DNA of 37,363 nt from an uncultured Ruminococcus sp. (GTDB lineage: Bacteria; Bacillota; Clostridia; Oscillospirales; Ruminococcaceae). This document shows positions 8,016 to 15,867 of this stretch, one piece after another. The stretch lies in the NCBI RefSeq assembly GCF_902762735.1, contig NZ_CACWPP010000026.1, positions 1 through 37,363 on the forward strand, in the 5' to 3' direction. A program made the translations under genes and the position numbers. The number at the start of each line of letters is the position of its first letter. The stretch's first letter is position 1. The notes beneath the pieces were generated by a model. It worked only from the letters and a program-made list of their open reading frames with translations. It was not told where the DNA came from and did not search any database.

Positions 8016-9998
8016 ATGGATAAAAAACCAACTCTTCTTGAAAAAATTACAACTATGCTGGGGCTGAGACCCCACAGTGAATATGTAAAAAATTATTTTT
8101 ATGACACGAATATGAGGGCGAGCATCTACATGTCCGTCATTGTTATCGTGCTTGAAATATGGATGATCATTCGCCTGACTAAGACGATAATTGTTAACAA
8201 TTTGCAGGCTAATCTTTCACATTATATCGAAACTTATTACTCAAATTATTTCATTTTGCTTGGTGCGGGCGTTGCGATGTTTGTTTTTGCAGTCATGTAT
8301 CTGCGCGGCAAAACTCATAAGAAGAGCATCGGGCTTGTGCTGAAATGGTTTTTCTCGGTAATAAGCATTTATTTTGGCGTTAAGATCTCGATAAATGACT
8401 ATTCTAAAGGCGAGCAGATACTGACTTTTCTGACGATGGAGCTTTTTGTTGTCTGCCTGCTTACATGGCGGCCTGTTGTCGGCTTCGGCATTCTGACGAC
8501 TTCCTATGTTTATTTCTTTATGAAGATAGATGGGATGACCGCAGTCAATACGGGCGAACCCGGGCTGACGCTGGCGACGCAGATAAACAGCTTTACGATG
8601 TGGCTGTCTACAATGATGTTCTGTATCTCCAACTATAACAAGACGCTTTCGCAGGCGCTGAAAGAGGAGAGTCTTGAGAAGGTCAATTCCTATCTCAGCC
8701 GTATTTCGATACACGATGAACTTACGGGCATACACAACATGGTCTACTTTCGCAGTGAGGCTCAAAAACTGCTCAACTATGTTACGACTGACAAGGAAAA
8801 AGTCGTTTTCCTGTTCTTTGATATTGAGAATTTCAAGTCATATAACGAAAAATACGGCTTTCGCGCGGGTAACGAACTGCTCGTAAAGGTTGCCAATATG
8901 ATAGTCGAAGCATATCCCAATTCACTTGTGTCCAGATTTTCGGACGACCATTTTGTCGTGCTGACCAAAGACGATGGCAGTGAGGAAGTGGCTGAACGGC
9001 TGTCTGCTGAGGTGAACGGTTTGCAGGACGAAGTGCATCTGCAGCTCAAATGCGGTGCATATAAGCCTGAGGGAGATGAAGCCGATCCCAGTCTGGCGTG
9101 TGACAGGGCGAGATTTGCCTGCAACAGCATCAAAAAGCATTTTTACAGCAATTTCCGTTTTTACGACAAAACGCTGGAGGACAAATTCCAGCTCAAACAA
9201 TACATCGTCAACAGTATCGACAACGCTATTGCCAGCGACCATATCAAGGTATTTTATCAGCCTGTCGTTTCCACAAAAACAGGTGAGATAGTGGGACTGG
9301 AGGCACTGGCGCGCTGGAATGACCCGAAATACGGACTTCTTCCGCCTGCGGCTTTCATTGAGATACTGGAGGAATACAGGCAGATACATAAGCTGGACAT
9401 CTGTATAATCGACAACGTCTGCCGCGATTACCGCCGTGCAACTGACAGCGGCGAGATCTTCGTGCCTGTGTCACTGAATTTCTCGCGGCTTGATTTTGAG
9501 CTTTGCGATATTGTCGGTGAGCTGGATGCGCGGGCTAAAAAGTATAACGTTCCGCCTGAATTTCTTGATATTGAGATCACCGAAAGCGCACTGACCGACA
9601 CGCAGAACTATCTTCAGAAGGCGATGAAAGCTCTTCGCTCATTGGGCTATAAGGTGTGGCTCGATGACTTTGGCAGCGGCTATTCTTCGATGAATGTGCT
9701 GAAAGATTACAGCTTTGATGTGTTAAAGATCGACATGAAATTCCTGCGCGGTTTTGAGAACAATCCCAAGACCCGCCCGATAATCCAGAACATCGTCAAT
9801 CTTACGCAGACCCTCGATATGGTCAGCCTTACTGAGGGCGTTGAAACCAGGGAACAGTTTGATTTTCTCGCGTCCATCAACTGCGACCGCGCACAGGGAT
9901 ATTTGTTCAGCAAGCCTGTTCCGCTGAATGAACTGTGCGGTATGATCGGTGCAGGGGATCTGAAATTTTCAGATGAGTTCAGGAAGTTCCAGAAGTAA
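8016..9998 (+). CDS. Membrane c-di-GMP phosphodiesterase, degenerate GGDEF plus EAL
   Basis: A 660-aa membrane signalling protein. About five to six membrane helices occupy the first 215 residues. A GGDEF-type domain (about 235-380) follows, with DELTGIHN at its start. Its signature reads SDDHF (309-313) instead of GGDEF, so cyclase activity is unlikely. The EAL domain (about 410-650) keeps EALAR (Glu429), EITES, DDFGSGYSS, KID, EGVET and QGY, so c-di-GMP hydrolysis is expected. The degenerate domain probably has a regulatory role, as in similar composite proteins. The ATG at 8016 gives the hydrophilic start MDKKPTL with GGGTGG upstream. It has its own promoter and terminator. Confidence 0.92.
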   Translation: MDKKPTLLEKITTMLGLRPHSEYVKNYFYDTNMRASIYMSVIVIVLEIWMIIRLTKTIIVNNLQANLSHYIETYYSNYFILLGAGVAMFVFAVMYLRGKTHKKSIGLVLKWFFSVISIYFGVKISINDYSKGEQILTFLTMELFVVCLLTWRPVVGFGILTTSYVYFFMKIDGMTAVNTGEPGLTLATQINSFTMWLSTMMFCISNYNKTLSQALKEESLEKVNSYLSRISIHDELTGIHNMVYFRSEAQKLLNYVTTDKEKVVFLFFDIENFKSYNEKYGFRAGNELLVKVANMIVEAYPNSLVSRFSDDHFVVLTKDDGSEEVAERLSAEVNGLQDEVHLQLKCGAYKPEGDEADPSLACDRARFACNSIKKHFYSNFRFYDKTLEDKFQLKQYIVNSIDNAIASDHIKVFYQPVVSTKTGEIVGLEALARWNDPKYGLLPPAAFIEILEEYRQIHKLDICIIDNVCRDYRRATDSGEIFVPVSLNFSRLDFELCDIVGELDARAKKYNVPPEFLDIEITESALTDTQNYLQKAMKALRSLGYKVWLDDFGSGYSSMNVLKDYSFDVLKIDMKFLRGFENNPKTRPIIQNIVNLTQTLDMVSLTEGVETREQFDFLASINCDRAQGYLFSKPVPLNELCGMIGAGDLKFSDEFRKFQK

Positions 9999-10014
9999 TG
10001 TTACAGGCATGATA

Positions 10015-10045
10015 AAAGCCTTCTTCCGCTTTGGAAGAAGGCTTT
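10015..10045. terminator. Bidirectional terminator between EAL gene and ABC ATPase
   Basis: A 13-bp perfect stem (10015-10027 with 10033-10045) and 5-nt loop, with A-rich sequence on the left and T residues on the right. It serves two convergent genes. Confidence 0.9.
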
Positions 10046-10047
10046 GC

Positions 10048-10785
10048 TTATTTGGTCTTTTCTTCGTAGATGGCTGAAACTTCGTCAATGTCGCCCGCAG
10101 CTACAAGCTGTCCGTGTTCAAGGAGTATCGCTTTGTTGCAGATTCGTTTGACCTGATCCAGCGAGTGCGACACGAACAGCACCGTCACGTTGGACTTGAA
10201 CATGCTCATTATCTTAGCCTCGCTCTTTTTGCGGAATTTAGCATCGCCCACCGACAGGACTTCATCAAGTATAAGTATGTCGGGTTCGACTTGAGTGGCT
10301 ATTGCAAAGCCGAGCCTTGTTTTCATGCCCGAAGAATAGTTCTTTATCGGCACATCAATGAACTTCTCCAACTCAGCGAATTTAACTATGTCATCGAACT
10401 TTTCGTCAACGAATTCCTTTGAGTAGCCCAGCACCGCACTGTACAGATAGATGTTCTCAGCGCCTGTGTACTGTGAGTCAAAGCCCGCGCCCAGTTCCAG
10501 CAGAGGTACAAGTCTGCCGTGCTTGATGACCTGACCCTCAGTGGGTTTGAAAACGCCCGCTATGACTTTAAGCAGGGTACTTTTACCTGCACCGTTAAGC
10601 CCCAGTATGCCCACACGGTCGCCCTTTTCCACTTTGAATGACACATTTTTCAGCGCCCAGAACTCGTTGTATTTCAGCTCGCCTTTCAGCATTTTTATCA
10701 TGTATTCTTTCAGACTGTCCAGCTTTTCCTGGCTGAGGTTGAACTTCATGCCAACATCGTTGACCTCTATCGCGTATTTTGCCAT
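10048..10785 (-). CDS. ABC polysaccharide/teichoic-acid-type exporter, ATPase subunit
   Basis: A 245-aa ATPase of the TagH/Wzt/KpsT group that energises export of lipid-linked polysaccharide or wall polymer. Visible are Walker A GLNGAGKST (62-70), the signature YSSGMK (about 151), Walker B ILILDE and the switch His in FVSHS. It ends soon after the nucleotide domain, so it lacks the C-terminal carbohydrate-binding domain of long Wzt proteins. AAAGGA precedes the ATG. It lies 53 bp downstream of its permease gene, with a strong hairpin between them. No glycosyltransferase genes are adjacent, so the exported polymer is unknown. Confidence 0.92.
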   Translation of the reverse strand: MAKYAIEVNDVGMKFNLSQEKLDSLKEYMIKMLKGELKYNEFWALKNVSFKVEKGDRVGILGLNGAGKSTLLKVIAGVFKPTEGQVIKHGRLVPLLELGAGFDSQYTGAENIYLYSAVLGYSKEFVDEKFDDIVKFAELEKFIDVPIKNYSSGMKTRLGFAIATQVEPDILILDEVLSVGDAKFRKKSEAKIMSMFKSNVTVLFVSHSLDQVKRICNKAILLEHGQLVAAGDIDEVSAIYEEKTK

Positions 10786-10803
10786 TGTATTATCCTTTCG
10801 TAA

Positions 10804-10834
10804 ATGCCCTCTTTGCTTGTGACAAAGAGGGCAT
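10804..10834. other. Intercistronic hairpin within the ABC exporter operon
   Basis: A 12-bp perfect stem (10804-10815 with 10823-10834) and 7-nt loop between the permease and ATPase genes. In the operon (minus) direction only about three T residues follow it, so termination should be weak. In the plus direction ATTTTTAT follows. It could stabilise the permease mRNA end, lower ATPase expression, or stop antisense transcription. Confidence 0.7.
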
Positions 10835-10838
10835 ATTT

Positions 10839-11618
10839 TTATATGTGCAGTATGAATTTATCCTGATTTTTCTTGAACATCAGCACGCCCACCAGAACGC
10901 TCAGAACACTCAGCACTGCGGGCATTATCACCCATGCAGGCTCATGGAACATGTTCTGCCCGTAAACAGCGGCACGGAAATCCTTTATGATGGCGAACAG
11001 CGGGTTGATCTTGAACACCCACTGATAAGTGCCCAGCTTTTCCACCTTGTAGAAGATGGCACAGGTGTACATTATAAGCATCAGTGCAACGTCCCAGAGA
11101 TATTCAAGGTCGCGGAAGAATACCGACAGCGTCGAAAGTATCATGCCCGCACCGAATGTCAGCAGAAGCAGCATTATCAGCGGGAGTATCGCCGTCAGCA
11201 CCCAGAGATTCGGGTATACACCGAATACCAGCGTCGCGCCGACCAGCACTATCAGCGATATGGCGAATATAACGAAGTTGAAAAGCACGCTGGAAAGCGG
11301 ATAGATGTATTTTGGCACATAGACCTTCTTTATCATTCCCGCATGCTGCCGTATCGACTTCATCGCCGCCTTAGTGCCCGATGAGAAGAAGCTGTACAGC
11401 AGTCTGCCCGTCAGTATGTACACAGGGAAAGTCTTGTCGTCTTTACCGAAGAATGTGCCGAAAACTATGGTCAGCACACAAGTGGTCAGCAGCGGTTCAA
11501 GCAGCGTCCACAAAATGCCCAGATAAGAGCGGCGGTATTTCAGCTTGATACCTTTTTTGACCAGCTCACGCAGTAAAAAGCGATATTTCTTGAAAGTTTT
11601 GAGTTGTTTTTTCAGCAT
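10839..11618 (-). CDS. ABC-2-type polysaccharide exporter permease
   Basis: A 259-aa permease of the TagG/Wzm/KpsM group with about six membrane helices. The cytoplasmic N-terminus contains the family-typical LKYRRSYLGILWTLLEPLL, where an amphipathic helix leads into the first membrane segment. GAGMILSTLSVFFRDLEYL is also typical of these exporters. GAGAGG precedes the ATG. It is first in the two-gene operon, with a promoter at 11673-11701. It forms the channel used with the ATPase at 10048-10785. Confidence 0.92.
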   Translation of the reverse strand: MLKKQLKTFKKYRFLLRELVKKGIKLKYRRSYLGILWTLLEPLLTTCVLTIVFGTFFGKDDKTFPVYILTGRLLYSFFSSGTKAAMKSIRQHAGMIKKVYVPKYIYPLSSVLFNFVIFAISLIVLVGATLVFGVYPNLWVLTAILPLIMLLLLTFGAGMILSTLSVFFRDLEYLWDVALMLIMYTCAIFYKVEKLGTYQWVFKINPLFAIIKDFRAAVYGQNMFHEPAWVIMPAVLSVLSVLVGVLMFKKNQDKFILHI

Positions 11619-11672
11619 AGATTACCTCTCGATCAGCCATAACGACCCACAATGTCCGTATGGCACTTATAT

Positions 11673-11701
11673 ATATTACCACATCGGCATTTTAAAGTCA
11701 A
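11673..11701 (-). promoter_or_regulatory. Promoter of the ABC exporter operon
   Basis: Minus strand: -35 TTGACT (11696-11701), 17-bp spacer, -10 TAATAT (11673-11678), about 55 nt upstream of the permease start. A separate 7-bp stem (11711-11717 with 11726-11732) lies just upstream of the -35 and could be an operator. Confidence 0.7.
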
Positions 11702-11840
11702 TTATACTTTCGCACAAAAAAGCCATTGTGCGTAAAGGTGATTATGTGGAAAATCGGGCGTTTGTGACCTTTTTATGGTTTGGTTGCGCAGTTTTTTCAG
11801 ACCTGTCACTCGTTCGCAGAAAAAAATATATCATCACCTA

Positions 11841-11869
11841 TTGACAAATCGGAGAAAATCGGCTATAAT
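11841..11869 (+). promoter_or_regulatory. Consensus promoter of the rtcB leader unit
   Basis: -35 TTGACA (11841-11846), exactly 17 bp, -10 TATAAT (11864-11869): both hexamers match consensus completely. This is the strongest-looking promoter in the window. It drives the short ORF at 11922 and possibly rtcB. Confidence 0.85.
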
Positions 11870-11921
11870 AAGCCATGTCAAGAGGACAATAAGTTGAAAC
11901 TAAGAAAGGAAGGTGAGTCAG

Positions 11922-12014
11922 ATGAAAAGAACAAACAGTTATTTCAGTACAGACAAAAATTTCACAGCAAATAATTTTACAAGACAGGTGACTTGCCGAT
12001 ACAGTCAGCGATAA
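11922..12014 (+). CDS. Putative 30-aa leader or small protein upstream of rtcB
   Basis: A 30-codon ORF starting MKRTNSYFSTD and ending VTCRYSQR, with one Cys (residue 25). It is basic and rich in Asn, Thr and Ser, with no membrane helix. A purine-rich AAGGAAGGTG (11906-11915) gives a good ribosome site. The ORF lies between a consensus promoter and a strong intrinsic terminator, forming a transcript of about 200 nt. I do not recognise the peptide. It may be a real small protein, a leader peptide controlling readthrough into rtcB, or a chance ORF in a small RNA. Confidence 0.5.
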   Translation: MKRTNSYFSTDKNFTANNFTRQVTCRYSQR

Positions 12015-12045
12015 TTCGCAAAGACTCCCGAATATTCGAGCTTAC

Positions 12046-12079
12046 GGCACGTTCCCCGTCTGTGGGGGCGTGCCTTTTT
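12046..12079 (+). terminator. Intrinsic terminator between leader ORF and rtcB
   Basis: GGCACG (12046-12051) pairs with CGTGCC (12069-12074), with an inner C-rich/G-rich stem, followed by five T residues. It lies 100 nt before rtcB, for which I see no separate good promoter, so rtcB expression may depend on readthrough. Confidence 0.88.
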
Positions 12080-12179
12080 GTATATTATTCAGACTGTAAA
12101 GGTGAAATACTTGATAGGCGTGATATAAGATAAACGCTGTAAATCTACATAACTTGACAAGACAACAAAGGAGAATAAT

Positions 12180-13412
12180 ATGTTTGAATTAAACGGAAAA
12201 TACGGTACTGCGAAGGTGTTCACCGATATATGCGATGAAACTGCCATCGCGCAGATAATAGAACTTATGAACCAGCCGATGGCTGAGGGTCAGCGTGTGC
12301 GCATAATGCCCGATGTGCATGCGGGTGCAGGCTGCACTGTCGGTACTACCATGACCATAACCGATAAGGCTGTACCTAATCTGGTGGGCGTTGACATTTC
12401 CTGCGGTATGGAAACTGTCAGACTGAAAGAGAAGCATATCGAAGTACAGCAGCTTGACAAGCTGATCTACCGCGAGATACCCTCAGGTTTCAACATACGC
12501 AAGAAGCCCCACCGCTTCAACGCAAAAGTCGATCTGACCGAGCTGTACTGCTTTGATCACATCGACCACAACAAGGCGATATACAGCCTGGGTTCGCTGG
12601 GCGGCGGAAATCACTTCATCGAGGCTGACAAGGGAAGCGACGGCGGAATATACATCGTCATACATTCAGGTTCGCGCCATCTGGGACTTGAGGTGGCAAA
12701 ATACTATCAGGAGGAAGCATACAAGCGTCTGAACGGCTCTTCAAAGACCGACATTGACGAGCTTATCGCCCGCCTGAAAGCTGAAGGCAAGGAAAAGCAG
12801 ATACAGCAGGAGATAACAACACTTAAAAACACCAAGCGCACCGATGTCCCGAAACAGTTGGCTTACACTGAGGGTGAACTGTTCGAGCAGTATATCCACG
12901 ATATGAAGATAGTCCAGCAGTTCGCTACCCTGAACCGTCAGGCGATGATGGACGAGATAATTCGCGGCATGGGTCTGCATATTACCGACCGGTTCACCAC
13001 ACTGCACAACTACATCGACACCGACAGCATGATACTGCGTAAGGGCGCTGTTTCGGCAAAAGCGGGAGAAGTTCTGCTGATACCCATAAACATGCGTGAC
13101 GGCAGCCTTATCTGCACAGGCAAGGGCAATCCCGACTGGAACTGTTCCGCACCTCATGGCGCAGGCAGACTGCTTTCGCGTTCGGCGGCAAGGGCACAGC
13201 TGACCCTGACAGAGTTCAAGTGCGAAATGAAGGGAATTTACAGCACATCTGTAAACTCAGGTACGCTTGATGAAAGCCCGATGGCTTACAAAAATATGGA
13301 AGATATTGTCAATAACATAGGCGACACCTGCACGGTAGAGGAGGTCATAAAGCCCATCTACAACTTCAAAGCAGGGGAGTCGGAGGAACACGGGCATTCC
13401 CGCAGGAGGTAA
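12180..13412 (+). CDS. rtcB: RtcB-family RNA ligase
   Basis: A 410-aa RtcB-type GTP- and Mn-dependent RNA ligase, which joins 2',3'-cyclic phosphate (or 3'-phosphate) and 5'-hydroxyl ends in RNA repair. Metal- and nucleotide-binding motifs are present: MPDVHAGAGCTVGTTM, GVDISCGMET, LGGGNHFIEAD and HSGSRHLG. APHGAGRLLSR carries the guanylylated His326. It is shorter than E. coli RtcB, matching a compact bacterial subgroup. AAAGGAG lies just before the ATG. No archease or rtcA is adjacent. The next gene starts 3 nt after the stop and takes its ribosome site from the last rtcB codons. Confidence 0.93.
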   Translation: MFELNGKYGTAKVFTDICDETAIAQIIELMNQPMAEGQRVRIMPDVHAGAGCTVGTTMTITDKAVPNLVGVDISCGMETVRLKEKHIEVQQLDKLIYREIPSGFNIRKKPHRFNAKVDLTELYCFDHIDHNKAIYSLGSLGGGNHFIEADKGSDGGIYIVIHSGSRHLGLEVAKYYQEEAYKRLNGSSKTDIDELIARLKAEGKEKQIQQEITTLKNTKRTDVPKQLAYTEGELFEQYIHDMKIVQQFATLNRQAMMDEIIRGMGLHITDRFTTLHNYIDTDSMILRKGAVSAKAGEVLLIPINMRDGSLICTGKGNPDWNCSAPHGAGRLLSRSAARAQLTLTEFKCEMKGIYSTSVNSGTLDESPMAYKNMEDIVNNIGDTCTVEEVIKPIYNFKAGESEEHGHSRRR

Positions 13413-13415
13413 TAT

Positions 13416-13601
13416 ATGGAAGAAAAGTTCGTACCCTACGAAAAAATGAGTTACCGCGAACGCCGCAGAGAGGACGCAAAGCACCGCCGCACATGGGGCG
13501 GTCTGAACCCCCGCACCCGCAAGGCGGAGAGCGGAAAGGTCTACAAGCGCGGCGACAAGCACAAGCGCACCGAACTTAACTGGTACACAAAGCTCAGATG
13601 A
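13416..13601 (+). CDS. Small, highly basic protein coupled to rtcB
   Basis: A 61-aa protein with about a third Lys plus Arg residues: MSYRERRREDAKHRR near the N-terminus, then TWGGLNPRTRKAESGKVYKRG and a WYTKLR end. Composition suggests RNA or ribosome binding, but I do not recognise a family. Its Shine-Dalgarno AGGAGG is formed by the two final Arg codons of rtcB, and only 3 nt separate the genes, so translation is tightly coupled. A role as an RtcB accessory RNA-binding factor is inference from context. Confidence 0.75.
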   Translation: MEEKFVPYEKMSYRERRREDAKHRRTWGGLNPRTRKAESGKVYKRGDKHKRTELNWYTKLR

Positions 13602-13606
13602 CACAA

Positions 13607-13638
13607 AACACCCGCAGAATGGCTGTTCTGCGGGTGTT
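13607..13638. terminator. Bidirectional terminator between rtcB operon and GNAT gene
   Basis: A 13-bp stem (13607-13619 with 13626-13638) with A residues before and T residues after. It serves the convergent rtcB operon and the GNAT gene. Confidence 0.88.
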
Positions 13639-13640
13639 AT

Positions 13641-14108
13641 TTACAGTATGCTCTCCATGCAGGTCTTTTGCACCGTCATGCCCATCGCTTCGTAGAAAGC
13701 CCGCGCTGTGGGGTTTTTCTCCCATACGTTGAGGGTGATGTTGTAACAGCCTGCATTTTTTGCGAAAGTTCTGACAGCTTCATACAGCTCTTTACCGATG
13801 TGCCTGCCGCGTGAATTTTCATCAACGCATATATCATCAATGTACAGCGAGCGTATGTTGGTGGTGGCAGTATCTGAAGTCGGCTCTTTCAGCATGCAGA
13901 AAGCGTAGCCGCGCAGCACATCTTCCTCATCGCACCAGCCGAAAACAGGCGTGCTGTCGTCGGCAAGTATTGCCCTGAGTTCATATTCGCTGTACTTAGT
14001 CCCGCCGTCAACAAAAAGGTCGGGGCGACCGTCTGCGTGTACTTTGCAGACCTGCCTCAGCAGTGACATTATCTGCGGTATATCTTTTTCCTGCGCTCTT
14101 CTTATCAT
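13641..14108 (-). CDS. GNAT-family N-acetyltransferase
   Basis: A 155-aa GCN5-related acetyltransferase. Motif A, which binds acetyl-CoA pyrophosphate, is ENSRGRHIGKELYEAV. It is preceded by the YIDDICVD strand and followed by YNITLNVWEKNPTARAFYEAMGM, which is motif B. The single-domain length is typical. The substrate cannot be predicted; small molecules, peptides or antibiotics are all possible for this family. GAGGTG precedes the ATG. The degenerate element at 14134-14256 lies directly upstream and may include its promoter. Confidence 0.9.
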   Translation of the reverse strand: MIRRAQEKDIPQIMSLLRQVCKVHADGRPDLFVDGGTKYSEYELRAILADDSTPVFGWCDEEDVLRGYAFCMLKEPTSDTATTNIRSLYIDDICVDENSRGRHIGKELYEAVRTFAKNAGCYNITLNVWEKNPTARAFYEAMGMTVQKTCMESIL

Positions 14109-14133
14109 AACTGCACCTCACTGCTATCTGTTT

Positions 14134-14256
14134 AAAGCCTATCCGTTCAGCACACCGCTTAATGTTTCGATATTGAGCGGCATTCTTCTCTTCGACGAGA
14201 ACAGCGCCCAATATTTTTCAAAGGCATTTTTTGTGATGTGTCAGCGGTATGACCAT
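14134..14256 (+). mobile_element. Degenerate MITE-like copy
   Basis: The left end shows TATCCGTTCAGCACACC and the right end ATGTGTCAGCGGTATGACCAT, matching the termini of the copy at 35460-35584 with several changes. The flanking 9-mers (TATCTGTTT and ATATTTTTT) no longer match, which suggests an old insertion. No coding capacity. Confidence 0.6.
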
Positions 14257-14302
14257 ATATTTTTTACATATTATACCACATTGGAAAGGATATTTCAAGT
14301 AC

Positions 14303-14330
14303 AAAAAAGCCCTCGGAAATATCCGAGGGC
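14303..14330 (-). terminator. Terminator of tRNA-Thr
   Basis: A 9-bp perfect stem (14309-14317 with 14322-14330). On the minus strand it is followed by six T residues and starts 4 nt after the tRNA 3' end. Confidence 0.92.
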
Positions 14331-14334
14331 AAAG

Positions 14335-14407
14335 AGCTGATACCCGGATTCGAACCGGGGACCTCATCCTTACCAAGGATGTGCTCTACCACCTGAGCCA
14401 TATCAGC
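14335..14407 (-). tRNA. tRNA-Thr(GGT)
   Basis: The minus-strand sequence folds as a complete cloverleaf: acceptor GCTGATA/TATCAGC, D stem GCTC/GAGC, anticodon stem CATCC/GGATG with loop TTGGTAA (anticodon GGT, reading ACC/ACU), and T arm CCCGG-TTCGAAT-CCGGG. The discriminator is T. CCA is not encoded; CTTT follows. It has its own consensus promoter and terminator, so it is a single-gene unit. Confidence 0.96.
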
Positions 14408-14447
14408 TTACCGTCGGTCAGCGTGTCCACCGTCAACCGACTTAAAT

Positions 14448-14476
14448 ATTATACTACAACTTTGCAGATTTGTCAA
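14448..14476 (-). promoter_or_regulatory. tRNA-Thr promoter
   Basis: Minus strand: -35 TTGACA (14471-14476), 17-bp spacer, -10 TATAAT (14448-14453). Both boxes are consensus, as expected for a stable RNA gene. It begins 18 bp after the dockerin gene stop. Confidence 0.88.
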
Positions 14477-14493
14477 GCCCTTTTTTGATTTTT

Positions 14494-15477
14494 TCAGAAA
14501 ATTTTTCTCAGCCCTTTGACATGTGCCGCGATCGCTGTAATATCCGCCACGTTGACTTTACCATCTCTGTTGACATCGGCAACTTTTGTCTGATAATCGT
14601 CAGCGAAAGGCTTTATCTGCTTAACGTAACCCGCCACCAGCGAAATGTCTGTAACATTTATCTTGTTGTCGCCGCTGACATCGCCGCACTTGCACAAAGC
14701 CATGTCCTGAAATTCATCGGGGCGCTCTTTTTTGCCTATCCTGAATTCGTTGAATTCTCTTGTCACGTAGCCTTCGCTTGAAAAAGTAATGTCATATATG
14801 CCTCGTTCAAGTGTAAGGGAAAAGTTGTCATCTATCAGCCCTGTGTTTGCATATATCTCTGCATCGGGGTCACTGCTGAGCTTTGCGGTCACCTCATAGC
14901 CTTTCATCGGCTGACTTGAATTCGTCTTTCTGCCGCTTATAACGTTGCCGCAGATGTTTTTCGCGCTGCCGCCGTTACCGCCTCTTGTAACGGTGAATGT
15001 CACCTCAACGCTGTCATTTACCGTGATGTTTTCGGCATCAAAGGGCGGTTCTGCGGCAGATGCGCCAAACACCGAGAAAAGCTCGATCCTGTAATCATCA
15101 TTGTCAGTGCCGTTGTCTGCGCCGAAGATCATCTTGCCGCTGTCAAAATCAAGCTCTTTTCCGTCGATCAGCACCTTGTCAACGCTGACATCTCCCACCT
15201 CAAAATAGCAGTCGCTCAGGTCTATCACCAGCAGACCGATACCGTTCATAACGCCCTTATTGCCCTTGCTGTCGGCAGGCAGGGTGACTTTCATTGTGTT
15301 CTGCCCTTCATCAATTTGCACTTTGCTCTGCCAGCTCTGCAAGCTGAGGTCGCTGTTAGCCAGTCCGAGTGAGGCTAAAAAGCCTGTCTTATCGGTATCT
15401 TCCGCGCTTACAGCAGGCACTGCCGCACAACAGATAGCAAGTGCTGTCAGAAATGCTGTTATTCTATTCTTTCTCAT
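14494..15477 (-). CDS. Secreted dockerin protein of unknown catalytic role
   Basis: A 327-aa exported protein. A signal peptide covers about residues 1-25 (cleavage near AVSA/ED). A beta-rich region (about 26-180) resembles cohesin- or carbohydrate-module-like beta sandwiches, and a carboxypeptidase-regulatory-like segment (about 180-255) is possible. The C-terminal type I dockerin (about 262-325) has two calcium loops, DVSGDNKINVTD and DVNRDGKVNVAD. No glycosidase motif is seen, so it may be a binding, protease-inhibitor-like or structural component that docks to a cellulosome scaffoldin. CGGAGG precedes the ATG. No scaffoldin is in the window. Confidence 0.88.
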   Translation of the reverse strand: MRKNRITAFLTALAICCAAVPAVSAEDTDKTGFLASLGLANSDLSLQSWQSKVQIDEGQNTMKVTLPADSKGNKGVMNGIGLLVIDLSDCYFEVGDVSVDKVLIDGKELDFDSGKMIFGADNGTDNDDYRIELFSVFGASAAEPPFDAENITVNDSVEVTFTVTRGGNGGSAKNICGNVISGRKTNSSQPMKGYEVTAKLSSDPDAEIYANTGLIDDNFSLTLERGIYDITFSSEGYVTREFNEFRIGKKERPDEFQDMALCKCGDVSGDNKINVTDISLVAGYVKQIKPFADDYQTKVADVNRDGKVNVADITAIAAHVKGLRKIF

Positions 15478-15634
15478 CGTTTATCCTCCGTTTTTTACAC
15501 TATCTCTATTGTTTATGCCTGATCGGTATCGCTTATGAAAAATTACAGCCATACACCTCAGACCACTTGTTATTATTTATTTTACAACAAAAAGCCCGCT
15601 TTGTCAACCATAGACCGAAAGGAAACATTTGTGT

Positions 15635-15668
15635 AAAAAATATGCACTCCTGCTCCCATCAGAAGTGC
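15635..15668 (-). terminator. Probable terminator of the DUF445 gene, displaced by an insertion
   Basis: Stem GCACT-x-CTG with CAG-x-AGTGC (15644-15652 with 15660-15668), followed on the minus strand by ATATTTTTT. It lies about 200 bp beyond the DUF445 stop codon, with the 15682-15797 element in between. Confidence 0.6.
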
Positions 15669-15681
15669 AAATATTACATTT

Positions 15682-15797
15682 TATGACTATCCCTTTAGCA
15701 CACCAACTAAAAATGCGGTAAACAAAAGGATAATTGAGCGCCCCATATCTTTCCCGATATAACATCGTTTATTTTGGTGTATCAGCGGGATGATCAC
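15682..15797 (+). mobile_element. MITE-like element copy, 116 bp, 9-bp target duplication
   Basis: It begins TATGACTATCCC and ends GCGGGATGATCAC. It is flanked by the exact direct repeat ATTACATTT (15673-15681 and 15798-15806). Its left half matches the copy at 35460 and its right half matches the copy at 19934 in reverse, so members are mosaic. There is no ORF; it must be mobilised in trans if it is mobile. Confidence 0.85.
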
Positions 15798-15867
15798 ATT
15801 ACATTTTATTCCGCAGATGAACCACATCAGCCCGTGTTTTGTGCAGAGCTGATATGATGACCGCTTT

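Noticed and set aside
14206..14290. Second tRNA near the tRNA-Thr
   Set aside because: No cloverleaf can be formed; this part is the end of the degenerate mobile element.
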